A stretch of 17,042 nucleotides of DNA from Candidatus Latescibacteria bacterium 4484_181 (GTDB taxonomy: Bacteria > Latescibacterota > MVCY01). The DNA is taken from contig MVCY01000023.1 in the NCBI GenBank assembly GCA_002049985.1, positions 1 to 17,042 on the forward strand, read 5' to 3'. Below the pieces are notes generated by a model that was not told the DNA's origin, searched no databases, and saw only the letters and a program-made list of their open reading frames with translations. Shown here in pieces: positions 15,074 to 17,042 of the stretch. The position numbers and the translations under genes are program-made. Numbering within the stretch: position 1 is the first letter of the stretch; the number at the start of each line of letters is the position of its first letter.

Positions 15074-15102
15074 TTGCTTCTGGGCTCTTCTGATGCTATA
15101 TT
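15074..15102 (+). promoter_or_regulatory. Candidate sigma70-type promoter of the ABC-class ATPase gene
   Basis: TTGCTT (15074-15079), a 17-bp spacer and TATATT (15097-15102) lie about 110 bp before the plus-strand ATPase start and diverge from the tRNA promoter. It is a reasonable match, with no experimental support. Confidence 0.45.
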
Positions 15103-15212
15103 TTCCTCTGCCCGCTCTGGGAAGAAAAAAGGAAGCCTCCGGCATCCTGTATCCCTGTGCCCCCGGGGATGTGAGGGCGCGGAGGAGATAGGCAATAAGA
15201 AGGGGGAAGTTT

Positions 15213-16955
15213 ATGGAAAGACTTAAGGAGAAGTTAAAGCAGATAGACGGCAGGGGATACAAGGCCTACAAGACGATAGAGGGGGAGTATAAATTTCCTG
15301 ATTTTACTCTCTTGATTGATCATGTGCAGGGGGACCCTTTTGCTTCTCCCTCCCGGCTCAGGGTTCGGCTCTCTCAGCAGAGGGCGGGATTTCCGGCTGA
15401 GCTGTTCGAGAACGAAAGCCGCAGAACCGCTCTGGAGGATTACTTGGTGCGGAGCTTTGCAGATGCTATCCGCAGGTATGTCCGGGGAGGACGGGGCACA
15501 GGCAGAAGTGGGCTGGTGGCCATAGCTCCCTGTGGGCAGGAGATCCTGAAACGCTCCGCCGTGGTGGTGGGCGAAGACTACATAGAGGCCAGATTTGTTG
15601 TGGGACTGCCGGCCCGGGGGAGAACAATTCTGGGCACCCAGGCCAGTGAAATCCTCTTCCAGGAGCTTCCTGTTGTCGTGCGCAGGTCACTTTTTTATGG
15701 AAACTTAGATCTGCACTCCTGCCATCGGCAGGTGGAACTGGCAGAGGATCAGGATTTCATCCGCAGTTCTCTGAAGGAAAAAGGCCTGGTGGCCTTCCTG
15801 GCCAACGGTTCACTGTTGCCCAGAAGAAGCGGGATAGACGACCGGCCGATGCCAAAGCCTCCGGCGGTGCCCCTGCTCTCTCCCCAAAGCCTGGAGGTGA
15901 GCTTCTTAACCCCCAACTCAGGCACGATAAAGGGGATGGGAATTCCCCAAGGGGTCACCCTGATCGTAGGCGGAGGCTACCACGGCAAATCTACACTGCT
16001 CAGGGCATTGGAACGGGGGGTTTACAACCATATCCCTGGCGATGGCAGAGAATGGGTTATCACCAATCCCCATGCGGTCAAGATCAGGGCCGAAGACGGC
16101 AGAAGTATAGAGAGGGTGAATATAAGCCCTTTCATAAACAACCTCCCCGGCGGGAAAGATACCACTGCCTTCTGTACGCAGGATGCCAGCGGCAGCACTT
16201 CCCAGGCGGCTAATATAATGGAAGCGCTGGAGATGGGAGCCGAGCTTCTGCTGGTCGATGAAGACACCTCCGCCACCAATTTTATGATCCGCGACCAGAG
16301 GATGCAGCAGTTGGTCTGCAAAGAGAAGGAGCCGATCACCCCTTTCATAGACAAAATAAAGTCACTCCACCATAATCTGGGCGTCTCCACTGTCCTGGTG
16401 CTCGGCGGCTCAGGTGACTATTTCGATGTGGCCGACCTGGTCATAATGATGGACTGCTACCTGCCTCAGGATGTGACGGCAGAGGCAGGGGCCATTGCCC
16501 GGAGATATCCGTCTCGGCGCCGCCCAGAAGGGGGGCCCGACTTCGGAGAGCTGACCCACAGGATACCTCTGCCGGAGAGTTTCAATCCCAGAAGAGGAAG
16601 CAGGGAGGTGAAGATTCAGACCAAGGGACTTCACACTATTCTGTTTGGCACCACCTCCATCGACCTCTCCTGCGTCGAGCAGGTGGTTGACCCCGGACAG
16701 ACCAGGGCAGTGGGCGATGCTGTGCTCTATATGGCAAGAAGATATGTGGATTCCCGGCGCTCCCTGCGCCAGGGGATAGAAGAGCTTCTGAAGGATATTG
16801 GCCAAAAGGGCCTGGATATTCTGGCCCCCTTTGGAACGGTGCTGGGTGACTATTCTATGCCCAGAAAGTATGAGATCGCGGCAGCGATAAACAGGATGAG
16901 GACATTGAAGGTGAGGGCTGGGCCCCAGGGTGAGCGAAGCGATGGGAAAGTGTAG
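15213..16955 (+). CDS. Predicted ATPase of the ABC class (COG3044/PF09818 family)
   Basis: Large soluble ATP-binding protein of 580 residues, without membrane segments. The N-terminal region (about 1-240) is the family-specific module, with RLRVRLSQQRAGFP and the LFYGNLD segment. The P-loop is GGGYHGKST (253-261, Lys259), followed by VNISPFINNLPGGKDT. The signature-like DASGSTSQAANIMEALEMG (324-342) runs into Walker B LLLVDEDTSATNFMIRD. These segments are diagnostic of the family. The biochemical role in bacteria is unknown; a trypanosome mitochondrial relative, MRB1590, is an RNA-binding ATPase, so a nucleic-acid role is plausible. The ATG has GGGGGA about 7 nt upstream. The last residues (GERSDGKV) are encoded by GAGCGAAGCGA-type sequence and may be a repeat-derived tail. 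Confidence 0.93.
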   Translation: MERLKEKLKQIDGRGYKAYKTIEGEYKFPDFTLLIDHVQGDPFASPSRLRVRLSQQRAGFPAELFENESRRTALEDYLVRSFADAIRRYVRGGRGTGRSGLVAIAPCGQEILKRSAVVVGEDYIEARFVVGLPARGRTILGTQASEILFQELPVVVRRSLFYGNLDLHSCHRQVELAEDQDFIRSSLKEKGLVAFLANGSLLPRRSGIDDRPMPKPPAVPLLSPQSLEVSFLTPNSGTIKGMGIPQGVTLIVGGGYHGKSTLLRALERGVYNHIPGDGREWVITNPHAVKIRAEDGRSIERVNISPFINNLPGGKDTTAFCTQDASGSTSQAANIMEALEMGAELLLVDEDTSATNFMIRDQRMQQLVCKEKEPITPFIDKIKSLHHNLGVSTVLVLGGSGDYFDVADLVIMMDCYLPQDVTAEAGAIARRYPSRRRPEGGPDFGELTHRIPLPESFNPRRGSREVKIQTKGLHTILFGTTSIDLSCVEQVVDPGQTRAVGDAVLYMARRYVDSRRSLRQGIEELLKDIGQKGLDILAPFGTVLGDYSMPRKYEIAAAINRMRTLKVRAGPQGERSDGKV

Positions 16956-17042
16956 GTCTCACGGCGTTAGCATAAGCCTAGCGAAGTTATCTGCGTTCTC
17001 CCAGGCGTCGCTGGGTCTTAAGGTACATCCAATAGGGGCCTC

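Noticed and set aside
14923..15195. 90- and 95-residue minus-strand frames around the tRNA
   Set aside because: They run into or beside the tRNA gene and its promoter; the IAQLAEQRT-type C-terminus is the familiar false translation of tRNA sequence.

Overview
The window reads as part of the chromosome of a Gram-negative, probably anaerobic bacterium that uses amino acids or aromatic acids. A predicted outer-membrane beta-barrel protein with a signal peptide and a C-terminal Phe implies an outer membrane. Two phenylacetate-CoA ligases, an ACT protein of the type found beside them, a branched-chain-type amino acid ABC transporter and a corrinoid protein together resemble anaerobic Desulfobacterota-like genomes or related uncultured lineages. 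That placement is an inference from gene content; no marker gene fixes the taxon.

Layout. From 166 to the tRNA near 14.9 kb every gene is on the minus strand; the only clear plus-strand gene is the ATPase at the right end. In minus-strand reading order (right to left) the order is: tRNA-Lys(CTT) with a strong sigma70-type promoter; a corrinoid (B12-binding) protein; a long hairpin; paaK copy 2; a TIM-barrel amidohydrolase; a tandem ACT-domain protein; an outer-membrane porin; livJ, livH, livM, livG, livF; an M23-family peptidase-like membrane protein; a 739-bp gene-free stretch rich in inverted repeats; paaK copy 1; and a class I aminotransferase that overlaps paaK by 4 bp. On the plus strand, 15213-16955 encodes a 'predicted ATPase of the ABC class'. 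A short plus-strand reading frame at the far left may be the tail of another gene.

How the genes may work together. The porin would admit a substrate through the outer membrane. The lipoprotein LivJ and LivHMGF would carry it through the inner membrane. The aminotransferase would turn an aromatic or branched amino acid into its 2-oxo acid. An oxidoreductase encoded elsewhere could form the aryl acid or its CoA ester, and the PaaK ligases would activate free aryl acids with CoA. The ACT protein could sense an amino acid. This pathway is inferred from gene neighbourhood; the true substrate is not visible in the sequence.

Regulation and fine structure. livJ is followed by a hairpin with a T-run, and a good -35/-10 pair precedes livH, so livJ and livHMGF look separately expressed. 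Short heptamer repeats (CCAATGA-like and ACGTGAA-like) occur in several intergenic gaps, and two of them supply the start codons of livM and the amidohydrolase. I see no CRISPR array, transposase, phage gene or obvious defence system.
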